Assembly (NCBI GenBank): GCA_000434555.1
Contig: FR880098.1
Coordinates: 1-21,011, forward strand
DNA: 21,011 nucleotides
DNA from: Clostridium sp. CAG:524
GTDB taxonomy: Bacteria; Bacillota_I; Bacilli_A; RF39; UBA660
Reading direction: 5' to 3'
A program made the position numbers and the translations under genes. Positions within the stretch are counted from its first letter, which is position 1; each line of letters starts with the position of its first letter. Below are positions 6,466-15,058 of this stretch, piece by piece. The notes beneath the pieces were generated by a model. It saw nothing but the letters and a program-made list of their open reading frames with translations, did not search any database and had not been told where the DNA came from.

Positions 6466-7194
6466 CTATTCATCCTTCTTTACATCTTTTTTTACATTCT
6501 TTTTAGTACTCTTATTTGTTACTTTAGCTTCTCTTACTTTAGTAGTTTTAATTTCTTCTTTTACTTCTTCTACTTCTCCATTTACTACTTCATCTTCATT
6601 AACAACGCATGTATGAACTAATAAATCATGTATACCACAACCATCACTTCTAAACATCATAAATCCAAGAGAACCATAAACTATTACCATATCAATAAGT
6701 TCAAGTATTCTGCGAGCATTAAAATATACACTTTGACTTAAACAACTAACAAATATTATTATAAGTATAGAAACAAGAATTTCATTGATTAGTAAACTTC
6801 TTCCAAATACTTGCATAAATGATAATTTATCACCTTTAGTCGACTTAACCCTAATCTTCATAAATTTCTTACCAATAGTTTGTCCTTTATTAAAGAATTG
6901 AAATACAACAAAATACCCAAAAGTAATAACTACATTTAATATTGAAGTTGGTACTTGTAATTTAGCAAGTTCATATATATAATTTTGAACTTTATCATCT
7001 TTAAGTAACTTAGTAACATCAGCATCATTTTTAGCAACAGTTTCAATATATTTTTCATATTCATTTTGAATACTATTTATTTTATCAACATTAGGATTCA
7101 ATATTTCAATTTTAGAAAATAAGAATAAGATAAATGATACTATTGCTATATCAATAATATAAGCACATATTCTTTTAAATACTGGTCTATCCAT
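6466..7194 (-). CDS. RDD-family membrane protein with charged C-terminal tail, 242 aa
   Basis: RDD proteins are small polytopic membrane proteins of poorly known function. The family start pattern is visible (KRICAYIIDIAIVSF, with R8, A11 and D15). The conserved centre GQTIGKKFMKIRV comes before helix three, and SDGCGIHDLLVHTCVV ends the domain. Hydrophobic segments lie at about 10-26, 80-100, 130-152 and 160-182. After residue about 203 comes a tail almost entirely of Lys, Glu, Val and Thr that should be cytosolic and disordered. The gene begins inside the preceding gene (8-nt overlap) with a GGAGG site there, so the two are coupled. The neighbouring iPGM-like protein also ends in a Lys/Glu-rich tail, which may hint at association, but that is speculation. 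Confidence 0.88.
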   Translation of the reverse strand: MDRPVFKRICAYIIDIAIVSFILFLFSKIEILNPNVDKINSIQNEYEKYIETVAKNDADVTKLLKDDKVQNYIYELAKLQVPTSILNVVITFGYFVVFQFFNKGQTIGKKFMKIRVKSTKGDKLSFMQVFGRSLLINEILVSILIIIFVSCLSQSVYFNARRILELIDMVIVYGSLGFMMFRSDGCGIHDLLVHTCVVNEDEVVNGEVEEVKEEIKTTKVREAKVTNKSTKKNVKKDVKKDE

Positions 7195-8647
7195 TTTTCT
7201 CCTCCTTTACTTTCTTTGGTTTCTTATAGAAGAATGATAATAAATTACTCTTCTTTTTAATTAACCCATCTATATTATATTTAGAATTAATATTTTTGTA
7301 AATAGTATTTGCAAGATCATAAACAGTTCCTTCATTTAATGTATAAGATGTTTTATTAAAATAATAATCATCAACAACAAGTGGTACTCTTACTGAAAAG
7401 TTAACTTTACCTACTTCATGTTTAGAATTATACATTTCTTTTTCAATACCATATAGTGATGATATAAATAATGTTATTTTATTTTCTTGAACAAGTTTAT
7501 CAAGTTCGCCTATAACAACATCTATTTTAGAAAGTCTATTTGCTATATCATCAACAAGCTTACATGTATCAATTTCATAATTAACAATAATTAGTTCGCA
7601 ATTAGAAGTATTAATTATTTGTAACAACTGATTAGGTTCATATATAAATCCACTATCCGAAGCCATATATTTTATATTTTCATCTATATTATTACGAAGT
7701 CCTGTTAAATAATAATTTATGTATGGACACTTTTCCTTTAAATCAATTAATAAACATTTAGCGCCAATTGTTTTAAGAGCACTTGCTGTATATGTAGAAG
7801 ATACAGCATAATTATACATAAATGGTATCTTCTTATTAGATTTAACTGGAAATAATGAATAATAATCTATTCTAGTTGTATCTAGTTGTCTATATTTTTG
7901 ATTTTCAAGTTCAGTCATAAATTTATTAACATCTACATTTGAATAATTAAAGAAAAATACTTGATCACCAGGATTAATCGCAAATCCAGTATTAACTGCA
8001 AAAGTTCTAGTACGATTAGGTATAGTTTTAGTTTGTTTTAATACATCAACTTTCTTAGTTAAATCTTTCCATTTTTCACCAGCTTCAGTTACAAATGTTT
8101 TAATCACATCTCTAAATATCAATATGTTATCTAAATTACTTTCACCAGTAACTATACCTATTTTAACGGTATTACCAAGTTCATAATTAAGTAATGTAAG
8201 ACTTCTTTCAACGCTCTTATATACTGTAAGTGATAACTGACATAATATTAAATGAACATATATCATATGATTAGTATAAAGAACAATCTCTTTTAAAAAT
8301 GTAGCTAATTGTGATATAGTTCTATCATTTTCCCAATAACAAAATATATGTAATCTATTTTCACCCATATTAGTTTTACTCTCAATATATTTAAGTAATT
8401 GATTATTTTTATAACTATCATTAGATAAACTATTTTCAACAATGCTATATGTTAATGATTCATTTATTCCTATACTAAATTTTCTATAACCATCTTTATA
8501 ATCTAAATCTTTACTAGCAAGAGAAGCAAATAATTTTTCTTTTGTAAGTCTATCCATATTTGGCATTAGTTTTTCATCATAAACATTAACTGAATCAGCT
8601 TGTTCAATACCAAATCCATTTATTAGTAGTAATATATTTTTTTTCAT
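7187..8647 (-). CDS. Degenerate phosphoglycerate-mutase-like protein (alkaline phosphatase superfamily), 486 aa
   Basis: The layout follows cofactor-independent phosphoglycerate mutase (iPGM, about 510 aa): an N-terminal ILLLINGFG, the middle-domain end PGDQVFFFNY (226-235), then LKTIGAKCLLIDLKEKCPYI (291-310) running on through NYYLTGL, IIVNYEIDTCKLVDD (353-367) and ISSLYGI (395-401). At every place where iPGM binds metal or substrate the residues differ. The first Asp of LDGFG is N10; the DxxxH pair of NYANPDMVGHTG is absent; DHGN reads LYGI; the His of AHVTYFF is Tyr. The nucleophile block GNSEVGH is not recognisable. It is therefore probably a catalytically dead relative, function unknown, not glycolytic PGM. 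It has a GGAGG start site and an extended -10 upstream, and overlaps the RDD gene by 8 nt. The alignment is by eye. Confidence 0.7.
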   Translation of the reverse strand: MKKNILLLINGFGIEQADSVNVYDEKLMPNMDRLTKEKLFASLASKDLDYKDGYRKFSIGINESLTYSIVENSLSNDSYKNNQLLKYIESKTNMGENRLHIFCYWENDRTISQLATFLKEIVLYTNHMIYVHLILCQLSLTVYKSVERSLTLLNYELGNTVKIGIVTGESNLDNILIFRDVIKTFVTEAGEKWKDLTKKVDVLKQTKTIPNRTRTFAVNTGFAINPGDQVFFFNYSNVDVNKFMTELENQKYRQLDTTRIDYYSLFPVKSNKKIPFMYNYAVSSTYTASALKTIGAKCLLIDLKEKCPYINYYLTGLRNNIDENIKYMASDSGFIYEPNQLLQIINTSNCELIIVNYEIDTCKLVDDIANRLSKIDVVIGELDKLVQENKITLFISSLYGIEKEMYNSKHEVGKVNFSVRVPLVVDDYYFNKTSYTLNEGTVYDLANTIYKNINSKYNIDGLIKKKSNLLSFFYKKPKKVKEEKNG

Positions 8648-8669
8648 ATTCCTCCTTACTTATATAGAT

Positions 8670-8678
8670 ATTATATCA
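8670..8678 (-). promoter_or_regulatory. Extended -10 promoter of the iPGM-like/RDD/rpiB operon
   Basis: TGATATAAT on the minus strand (TATAAT 8670-8675), directly after the P-type ATPase stop codon, with predicted start near 8663 and GGAGG before the ATG. No good -35 is seen. The same 9-mer precedes several other genes of the window. Confidence 0.5.
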
Positions 8679-8687
8679 CTATATACT

Positions 8688-11330
8688 TTATTTCTTATTT
8701 CTTTTTATATATTTATACACTTCCATTACAAATAATACAGGTAATGACATTGTAAATAGTAATAATAAATGCATAGGTGGAACATCATATGTTTGTAAGA
8801 AACTAGATAGCACTGGAACTTCCATGACTAACATTTGAAGTAATATTGTTCCAACTATAACGATTAATATGAATGGGTTAGTTTTAAAACTGTTATGAAA
8901 TACACTTTTACTTTCACTTCTACAATTAAGTACATGAACATTTTGCATGAATACCATTAAAGCAAGAACATATCCACGAGCATGGGCTACCTCAAAGTTT
9001 AAAGCGTCCACTAAGAACCACCATACAGCAAATACTATTACACCAATAAATAATCCAGATAATAATATTTGAATTATCATTTCACGTTCAAATAAACTTT
9101 CAGTTGTTTTTCTTGGCTTTTCTTTCATTATAGTATCAGTTTCTTTTTCAAAAGATAAAGCCATATCTTGAAGTCCATCTGTAACTAAATTTAACCATAA
9201 AAGTTGTATCGCAACAAGTGGAATTGGTAAATTAAATATAATTGATAAAACAAAGAATAGTACTTCAGCAAATCCACATGATAGAAGCATAATACATACC
9301 TTTCTTATATTAGAATAAGCATTTCTACCTTCTTCTATACCCGCTACTATAGATGAGAAATTATCATCAATAATTATCATTTTAGCTGTTTCTTTAGCAA
9401 CATCAGTACCACTTCCCATCGCAACACCAATGTTTGCTACTTTTATAGCAGGAGCATCATTAACACCATCTCCAGTTACCGCAACAAATTCACCTTGTCT
9501 TTGTAAAGATTCAACAATTTTTAATTTTTGTATAGGAGTTACTCTAGCAAATACAGTTTTATCTTTAACAAAATTATCAAATTTTTCATTATCATCAATA
9601 TAGAAATCTAAATCACTACCAGTACATACCTCACTTCTATTTGTAGCTATATTAAGTTCACTCGCAATTGCATAAGCAGTAAGTGCATGATCACCAGTTA
9701 TCATAAGTACTTTAATTCCAGCATTATGACATTCTTTTACTGAAGCAGTTGCTTCTTTTCTAACAGGATCAATAAATCCAACTAAACCAATAAAATTTAA
9801 TTTATCTAAGTCTCTTTCATCATATTTTTCTTTTTCTTTTATTTCTTTAGAACATAATGCTATTACTCTATATCCAGAAGATGCTAGTTCATCATTTTGT
9901 TTAAGAATTTTTTCTTTATCTATCTTCTTTTTAACACCATCTACCATACTATAAGAACAAAAATCTAGTATTACTTCAACAGATCCTTTAGCAGTACAAT
10001 ACATCTTATCATCCATTTTAAAGAATACAGCACTATATTTCTTAAGCGATTCATATGGTATTACATCAACTTTTTTAAACTCTGTATCATTAGTCTTAAG
10101 CTTTCTTGATAATGCTAAAAATGCTATATCTATTGAATCTCCAAATTTATCCCATTTACCTTTATTCTTTTCAAGCATTGCTTCGTTGTTTACAAGACCT
10201 AATATTGATAAATATTTTGCATTTTTAAGTTCGCTACCAGCATCAAAAATGATTTTTCCAACGTCATTATAACCATTTCCTTCAATATCAAATTTTTCTC
10301 CATTAGGTAACACAACTTTTTTAGCAGTTTGTTCATTTACAGTAAGTGTTCCAGTTTTATCACTAGCTATTACTGTACAACTTCCTAAACTTTCAACTGA
10401 ATTTAATTTTTTAACAATAACGTTTCTTTTACCCATCTTATTTGAAGCAATAGTAAGTGCAAGTGTTAATGACAAAGGTAACCCCTCAGGCATAGCAGAA
10501 ACACCTAATGCTACTACTGATAAAAATATTTCAATAGGTTCATATTTTTTATATATAAGAACTATAGCAATAATAATTGATATAATAACTATTAACATAG
10601 TAATTTGCTTAGAAAATTTTTCCGTTCTAATGGTAAGAGGTGATTTACTTTCTTCTGTAGTAGTAACTTTTTCAGCAATCTTACCTACTTCAGTATCAAG
10701 ACCAGTACCACATACAACAGCAAGAGCCCTACCTGTTAAAACAGAAGTACCAGCATATAACATATTCTTTTTAGAAACATCACTAAGTATAGCTTCTCCT
10801 TCTTCCTTTAAAACGCCTATACTTTCTCCTGTAAGAATAGATTCATCGATTGTTAAATTATTAGAATTAATTATTCTAGCATCAGCTGATATTTTAGTAC
10901 CAGATTCAAGAACAATTATATCTCCAGGAACCAATAATGAAGAATCTATTTCAATATATTCATTATCTCTTATTACTTTAGCTTTAACTTTTATTAATTC
11001 TTTAAGAGCTTCAGCATTTTTAGTAGCCTTATATTCTTGAATTGTAGACATTACTGCATCAACAAGAATTATAAATATAATTGCAAGTGCATCAAGTGGT
11101 TCATTTGCCACAAAAGATAATATCGCAGCAACAATCATAACATATATAATTGGATCCATAAATGATTCAATAAATACCTTAAATACACTCTTTCTTTTTT
11201 CACGAGGAAGCTCATTATAACCATATTCTTTAAGCCTTCTATTTGCTTCCTTACTAGTTAAACCATTTAAAGACGTATTTAACTTCTTTAAAACCTTCTT
11301 TATATCTATATATTCATAATCCCTTTTCAT
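8688..11330 (-). CDS. Cation-transporting P-type ATPase, calcium type (P2)
   Basis: ATP-driven cation pump of the plasma membrane, most likely Ca2+ efflux. Numbering from ATG at 11330 (880 aa): N-terminal cation-ATPase domain, actuator motif TGES (167-170), PEGLP in the fourth helix (281-285), the phosphorylated Asp in DKTGTLT (D324), a nucleotide-binding KGS near 447, and the hinge TGDGVNDAP (618-626). The ion-site residues E688 in helix five and NLVTDG in helix six (N713, T716, D717) match calcium pumps of the SERCA/PMCA group; Mn2+ is possible. I prefer ATG 11330 to the upstream GTG at 11339. AGGTG lies 8 nt before this ATG but runs into that GTG. The gene is monocistronic or leads the next operon: it has its own promoter and follows the htrA terminator. 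Confidence 0.93.
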   Translation of the reverse strand: MKRDYEYIDIKKVLKKLNTSLNGLTSKEANRRLKEYGYNELPREKRKSVFKVFIESFMDPIIYVMIVAAILSFVANEPLDALAIIFIILVDAVMSTIQEYKATKNAEALKELIKVKAKVIRDNEYIEIDSSLLVPGDIIVLESGTKISADARIINSNNLTIDESILTGESIGVLKEEGEAILSDVSKKNMLYAGTSVLTGRALAVVCGTGLDTEVGKIAEKVTTTEESKSPLTIRTEKFSKQITMLIVIISIIIAIVLIYKKYEPIEIFLSVVALGVSAMPEGLPLSLTLALTIASNKMGKRNVIVKKLNSVESLGSCTVIASDKTGTLTVNEQTAKKVVLPNGEKFDIEGNGYNDVGKIIFDAGSELKNAKYLSILGLVNNEAMLEKNKGKWDKFGDSIDIAFLALSRKLKTNDTEFKKVDVIPYESLKKYSAVFFKMDDKMYCTAKGSVEVILDFCSYSMVDGVKKKIDKEKILKQNDELASSGYRVIALCSKEIKEKEKYDERDLDKLNFIGLVGFIDPVRKEATASVKECHNAGIKVLMITGDHALTAYAIASELNIATNRSEVCTGSDLDFYIDDNEKFDNFVKDKTVFARVTPIQKLKIVESLQRQGEFVAVTGDGVNDAPAIKVANIGVAMGSGTDVAKETAKMIIIDDNFSSIVAGIEEGRNAYSNIRKVCIMLLSCGFAEVLFFVLSIIFNLPIPLVAIQLLWLNLVTDGLQDMALSFEKETDTIMKEKPRKTTESLFEREMIIQILLSGLFIGVIVFAVWWFLVDALNFEVAHARGYVLALMVFMQNVHVLNCRSESKSVFHNSFKTNPFILIVIVGTILLQMLVMEVPVLSSFLQTYDVPPMHLLLLFTMSLPVLFVMEVYKYIKRNKK

Positions 11331-11357
11331 ACTTTTCACACCTACTTTATATATTAT

Positions 11358-11386
11358 ATTATAAAAGAATAATATTTTTTTTTCAA
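11358..11386 (-). promoter_or_regulatory. Promoter of the P-type ATPase gene
   Basis: TTGAAA (11381-11386), 17-base spacer, TATAAT (11358-11363) on the minus strand. The -35 touches the U-rich tail of the htrA terminator, so terminator and promoter are back to back. Confidence 0.7.
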
Positions 11387-11416
11387 TAAAAAGGAACTAG
11401 TTAATTACTAGTTCCT
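11387..11416 (-). terminator. Intrinsic terminator of htrA, stem includes the stop codon
   Basis: Perfect 10-bp stem AGGAACTAGT (11407-11416) / ACTAGTTCCT (11392-11401) with a 5-base loop, followed on the minus strand by TTTTATT. The stem starts in the last codons of htrA and the TAA spans the loop and 3' arm. Confidence 0.85.
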
Positions 11417-12474
11417 AAAGTAACTTTATAAGACATTACTTTACCATTTCTATTTACTACAATATTAATTTTGTCATTAGGCTTATATTTGTATAAATGA
11501 TATCTAAGTTCAGCAACTGTTTTAATTTTATAATCACCTATTTTAGTAATAACATCTCCCTTTTTAAGGCCAGTATTATTACAAGGACCATCTTTTAATA
11601 TTTCTATAATAGCTACACCACTTATAACTTTTGAATCAATTTTTATGTCTTCGTTAGCAAAATTATATGTTGAAGACACATTAACCATCCTAAGTCCAAG
11701 ATAAGATCTTTTTATTTTTTCACCATTTACTATCATATTAGCATAACTAATAGCATCTTCAATTGGTATGGCAAAGCCCATTCCCTCTACCTGTGATTGA
11801 ACAAGTTTCATTGAATTAATTCCTATTACATCACCATTAGCATTACATAAAGGTCCCCCACTATTACCAGGATTAATAGCTGCATCAGTTTGCATAACAT
11901 TCATAATCCAATCATTACTAGATTCAACTGTAACATTAACTAGTCTATTTTTACCACTAAGTATTCCTCTTGTTACAGTTCCGTAATATTCACTACTTAT
12001 TGGTGAACCTATAGTAAATACAGTATCCCCTACATTTATAGATTCAGAACTACCTAAAGTAGCAACTTTAGTAACATATTTTTTATCAATTTTAATAACA
12101 GCTATATCAGCATACTCATCATCACCAATGATAGTCGCATCAACAGCATCCCCACTCATAAGCATAACTTTAATGTTACTTGCTCCTTCAATAACATGAG
12201 AATTAGTCATTATATAACCATCATTATTATATATAAATCCAGACCCTATTCCATTAGACTTATCATTTTTATAGTTCTGAACAACTACTACTGAATCATA
12301 CACATTATTAATTCCAGTAGAAAGTCCTATTTCACTTACAGTAAACTTTCTATCAACAACATTTGTATTATTATTAATATTACTCATATTTAAAGGATAT
12401 GTTCTTATAATCATATACATAGACGCACACCCTATAAAAAATGTAGTAATAGACGCAATTATTGTTTTCTTCAT
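11401..12474 (-). CDS. htrA: HtrA/DegP-type membrane-anchored serine protease with PDZ domain
   Basis: Extracytoplasmic quality-control protease that degrades misfolded proteins. One N-terminal hydrophobic anchor (about 4-23) precedes a trypsin-like domain with an intact triad: H93 in TNSHVIEG, D123 in YADIAVIKID and S205 in GNSGGP. A PDZ domain occupies about 258-355, including SYLGLRM at its start and GPCNNTGLKKGDVITKIGD later. The 357 aa match a single-PDZ Gram-positive HtrA. The gene starts 7 nt after the Abi-family gene, and its AGGTGAG site begins with the TAG stop of that gene, so the two are one transcription and probably coupled translation unit. A stem-loop terminator closes the unit. 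No CssRS-like regulatory site was recognised. Confidence 0.94.
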   Translation of the reverse strand: MKKTIIASITTFFIGCASMYMIIRTYPLNMSNINNNTNVVDRKFTVSEIGLSTGINNVYDSVVVVQNYKNDKSNGIGSGFIYNNDGYIMTNSHVIEGASNIKVMLMSGDAVDATIIGDDEYADIAVIKIDKKYVTKVATLGSSESINVGDTVFTIGSPISSEYYGTVTRGILSGKNRLVNVTVESSNDWIMNVMQTDAAINPGNSGGPLCNANGDVIGINSMKLVQSQVEGMGFAIPIEDAISYANMIVNGEKIKRSYLGLRMVNVSSTYNFANEDIKIDSKVISGVAIIEILKDGPCNNTGLKKGDVITKIGDYKIKTVAELRYHLYKYKPNDKINIVVNRNGKVMSYKVTLGTSN

Positions 12475-12481
12475 ATCTCAC

Positions 12482-13411
12482 CTATTCTAAATAAGATATT
12501 TGCCTATAATTATCAGGAAATCCCATTCTATATAGCACCTTACTTATATCAATAGATTTAAGTTTAGAAGATAACCAATCTATTTCATATTCTATCTCAT
12601 TCATCATCATTTTAAAATCAGTTTTAGTAAGCATCTCTTTTAATATTATAATCAATGCAAATATATCATGTTTACCATATATATACTCATCTTCTACTTT
12701 AGGTATATCAAGCATACTATGATATCTTGTATCATTAATCTCTTTTTGAGTTTCATGATTATATAAAATATCTTCATGAGCACATAGATTTCTATAATTA
12801 GAAAGGATTGATAAATAACTCTCAAAACTATCAGCATCTACATTATAATATGATGCTATTTCATCTCTATCTTCATTTTTAAGTATGGTAAATAATTCAC
12901 TCATAAGTCCAAAACTAATTACTTTTACTCCTACCCACATAGGTATATAACCATAATTATTTATATAGTGACTAGTTGCTTGATGTTGATAACCATTAAT
13001 TCTTATTTGTCTTTTTAATTTTCTTATTAAATCATTTATTTGTCTTATCTTATCTTTACTTCTATTAAAGTTATTAGCATTTAAATAGTCTTTTTCTTTA
13101 TAACCATATTTTCTACTTAAAACATAACTATATATAGATTTATAGTTATTTTCTACAATTAATATATTTTTAAATATTATATTTCTAAAATATCTATCAA
13201 ATGTAAATAATGCATATAATTCTTCAAAAGTAGTACCATCAATAAATCTTTTAGTACCATTTATCAAAAATGGTGAACGATATCCATTTAAAAAGAAATA
13301 ATTTTCTCTTAGAAGTATTTCACTAGATTTATCATAATCATTTATAACAAGTCCTTTACCTCTTAATATTTCTAATTGTTCATCTATAGTTTTAAACACT
13401 TTAGCAGCCAT
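12482..13411 (-). CDS. Abi-family (AbiD/AbiF-like, Abi_2) protein with HEPN RNase motif
   Basis: A 309-aa protein of the Abi_2 group, known from lactococcal abortive-infection systems AbiD and AbiF. Family features include an early segment with NGYRSPF (42-48), the LFTFDRYFRNIIF stretch (68-80) and VGVKVISFGLMSELF (160-174). The diagnostic block YRNLCAHEDILYN (206-218) contains the HEPN Rx4-6H motif (R207, N208, H212), predicted to form an RNA-cleaving site. It is soluble, with no membrane segment. It has its own promoter and GGAGAG site, and is transcribed with htrA 7 nt downstream. Such proteins can act as phage-triggered RNases that arrest the cell, but many Abi_2 genes are housekeeping-located and untested; defence is an inference. 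Confidence 0.85.
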   Translation of the reverse strand: MAAKVFKTIDEQLEILRGKGLVINDYDKSSEILLRENYFFLNGYRSPFLINGTKRFIDGTTFEELYALFTFDRYFRNIIFKNILIVENNYKSIYSYVLSRKYGYKEKDYLNANNFNRSKDKIRQINDLIRKLKRQIRINGYQHQATSHYINNYGYIPMWVGVKVISFGLMSELFTILKNEDRDEIASYYNVDADSFESYLSILSNYRNLCAHEDILYNHETQKEINDTRYHSMLDIPKVEDEYIYGKHDIFALIIILKEMLTKTDFKMMMNEIEYEIDWLSSKLKSIDISKVLYRMGFPDNYRQISYLE

Positions 13412-13435
13412 ATAACACTCTCCTATAATAATTAT

Positions 13436-13463
13436 ATTATATCACTAATATATGTTATTTCAA
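13436..13463 (-). promoter_or_regulatory. Promoter of the Abi-htrA operon
   Basis: TTGAAA (13458-13463), 16-base spacer, TATAAT (13436-13441) within the extended box TGATATAAT, then AGGAGAG before the ATG. Predicted start near 13429. Confidence 0.65.
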
Positions 13464-13565
13464 TTAAATAAATAAGTACTATACAATAAACATTACATTA
13501 AAAATAGAAATTTAGTATAAAAATTTACTGAATATTATTAAATATTTTTTTCAATTTTATCAATA
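13464..13565. other. AT-rich spacer between the Abi promoter and the zinc-ribbon gene
   Basis: About 100 bases, nearly all A and T. I see no stable hairpin with a T-tract on the minus strand, no open frame and no repeat, so no clear terminator for the zinc-ribbon gene and no structured RNA beside the Abi gene. Confidence 0.5.
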
Positions 13566-14024
13566 TTAATTTAAATTACGAAGCTTTTTCACAAGTTTTT
13601 CTATGTCATCCTTATAATCTTTATTTGGTAGAATCGTTTTAGAATAATAAGCACGTCCATTTTCAATTGGCATACAATAATTAAATGTTTCATAAGCATT
13701 TATAATTAGTTTATTATTTTCAATTTTATAATTAAAATATTTTCCTTTACTATAATATCTATTAAAACCACTCTCATCTTTACCAAATAAAGATACATTT
13801 TCTTTAAATTTATTTCTTTTAATAAACATTTTTAAAAGCATATTTGTTCTAATACTATGCACAATATTTATTGTTACATCATATTTTTTATCTTGAGATT
13901 CCTCATCATTTATTTTATTATTATCTTTTTTTAGTGAACATTTTATTAAGCAAGCACAATTAGGACAAACATTATCTTTATCATTAAATTCTTCACCACA
14001 CTTAATACACTTTATTATCGCCAT
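13566..14024 (-). CDS. Zinc-ribbon protein of unknown function, 152 aa
   Basis: The N-terminus is a zinc ribbon with two CxxC knuckles, CIKC (C6, C9) and CPNC (C20, C23); a further CAC/C pair follows at 25-29. The rest is a soluble, Lys/Asn-rich region with alternating hydrophobic residues (YFNYKIENNKLIINAYETF) that looks like beta strands, but I recognise no domain. The ATG has AAGGAG at good spacing; an overlapping out-of-frame ATG five bases earlier is less well placed. It has an extended -10 promoter after the rpsI terminator and seems to be a single-gene unit. No function can be given. Confidence 0.75.
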   Translation of the reverse strand: MAIIKCIKCGEEFNDKDNVCPNCACLIKCSLKKDNNKINDEESQDKKYDVTINIVHSIRTNMLLKMFIKRNKFKENVSLFGKDESGFNRYYSKGKYFNYKIENNKLIINAYETFNYCMPIENGRAYYSKTILPNKDYKDDIEKLVKKLRNLN

Positions 14025-14044
14025 ACATATCTCCTTATAGAAAG

Positions 14045-14053
14045 ATTATATCA
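14045..14053 (-). promoter_or_regulatory. Extended -10 promoter of the zinc-ribbon gene
   Basis: TGATATAAT on the minus strand (TATAAT 14045-14050), 20 bases before the ATG and just after the rpsI terminator. No consensus -35 at the right distance. Confidence 0.45.
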
Positions 14054-14076
14054 TATTTTCAAACATATATTTTATC

Positions 14077-14111
14077 AAAATAAAAACCCCATAAATACGA
14101 GATTTACAGGG
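14077..14111 (-). terminator. Intrinsic terminator of the rplM-rpsI operon
   Basis: Stem CCCTGTAAAT (14102-14111) / ATTTATGGGG (14087-14096), 10 pairs of which two are G-U wobbles, 5-base loop, then TTTTTATTTT on the minus strand. Confidence 0.85.
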
Positions 14112-14130
14112 TATTTTATCATAGATTTTA

Positions 14131-14526
14131 CTATCTCTTAGAGAATTGTGGTGCTCTACGAGCTTTCTTAAGACCATATTTCTTTCTTTCTTTGATTCTA
14201 GCATCTCTAGTAATCATTCCATTAGATTTTAATGTTGGTCTTGTTTCAGCGTTAGCAAGCATTAATGCTCTTGCGATACCTAATCTAATTGCTCCAGTTT
14301 GACCAGAGAAACCTCCACCCTTAACAACTATATTAATGTCATACTTTTCAGTAGCATCAGCAAGTTGTAATGGTTGGATTAAATCCATAACTAAAGTTTC
14401 ATAAGGCATATAATCTTTAACATCTTTACCATTAACAGTAATTACACCTTTTCCTGGAACTAATGTTACTTTAGCAACACTTCTTTTTCTTCTGCCTAAT
14501 GCAGTGAATTTAGTTTTTTCTGCCAT
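14131..14526 (-). CDS. rpsI: 30S ribosomal protein S9
   Basis: Small-subunit protein whose C-terminal tail reaches the P-site tRNA. Typical features are ALGRRKRSVAKV near the N-terminus, GGGFSGQTGAIRLGIARAL in the core and the basic tail ending KKARRAPQFSKR. The length of 131 aa is normal. The start has GAGG 9 nt upstream within the end of rplM, and only one base separates the genes, the conserved L13-S9 pair. A strong terminator follows about 20 nt after the stop. Confidence 0.98.
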   Translation of the reverse strand: MAEKTKFTALGRRKRSVAKVTLVPGKGVITVNGKDVKDYMPYETLVMDLIQPLQLADATEKYDINIVVKGGGFSGQTGAIRLGIARALMLANAETRPTLKSNGMITRDARIKERKKYGLKKARRAPQFSKR

Positions 14527-14527
14527 A

Positions 14528-14959
14528 TTACTTTACCTCTAATCTTTCTGGCTTTTGAGCTTCATGTTTATGTTCATTACCTGCATAAACAAATAATTGT
14601 CTATACATATCTCTTCCAAGTCTATTCTTAGGAAGCATATTCTTAATAGCTCTCTCTACCATTTCTACTGGATATTTTTCTTTCATAGTTCTAGCAGTTC
14701 TTTCTCTTAAACCACCTGGATATCCACTATGATTGTAGTACATTTTTTTGTCTAACTTATTACCAGTTAAAACAACTTTTTCTGCGTTGATAATAATAAC
14801 ATTATCACCACAAGCAACATAAGGAGTAAATGTAGGCTTATTTTTACCTCTTAATACTGAAGCAGCTAAAGCAGCAACTTTACCTAATACTTGACCTTCA
14901 GCATCAATTACATACCACTTATGTTCAACATCTTCTTTTCTTAACATAAATGTTTTCAT
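14528..14959 (-). CDS. rplM: 50S ribosomal protein L13
   Basis: Early-assembling large-subunit protein, 143 aa, normal length. Recognised by WYVIDAEGQVLGKVAALAA near the N-terminus, the VIINAEKVVLTGNKL and YYNHSGYPGG segments, and the conserved GMLP-like NMLPKNRLGRDMYRQLFVY near the C-terminus. It is first gene of the rplM-rpsI operon, with a consensus promoter and a structured leader of about 90 nt. The ribosome-binding site (GAAGGG) is weak and rather far from the ATG, compatible with control through the leader. Confidence 0.98.
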   Translation of the reverse strand: MKTFMLRKEDVEHKWYVIDAEGQVLGKVAALAASVLRGKNKPTFTPYVACGDNVIIINAEKVVLTGNKLDKKMYYNHSGYPGGLRERTARTMKEKYPVEMVERAIKNMLPKNRLGRDMYRQLFVYAGNEHKHEAQKPERLEVK

Positions 14960-14987
14960 ATTTTAAATTTTCCCTTCTTTAAATTAA

Positions 14988-15036
14988 GTGCTATCATATT
15001 TGCAACTATGACATTTTCTTCCCACGAAAACTGCAC
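14988..15036 (-). promoter_or_regulatory. Structured rplM leader, candidate L13 leader RNA
   Basis: On the minus strand an outer stem GGGTGC / GCACTT (two G-U pairs) encloses two hairpins: TTTTC / GAAAA around a purine-rich loop, and TCATA / TATGA around GTTGCAAA. This three-way junction sits between the promoter and the L13 start, where Firmicutes carry the autoregulatory L13 leader. Pairing was found by eye and not tested against the Rfam L13_leader model. Confidence 0.55.
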
Positions 15037-15058
15037 CCTCTTCAAATGTACCGGACCT

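Noticed and set aside
8688..11339. GTG at 11339 as the ATPase start
   Set aside because: The AGGTG site overlaps that GTG; the in-frame ATG at 11330 has it at 8 nt, the usual spacing.
13412..13565. Structured non-coding RNA partner of the Abi gene
   Set aside because: The spacer is almost pure A/T with no stable or repeated hairpins; only a promoter and ribosome-binding site are supported.
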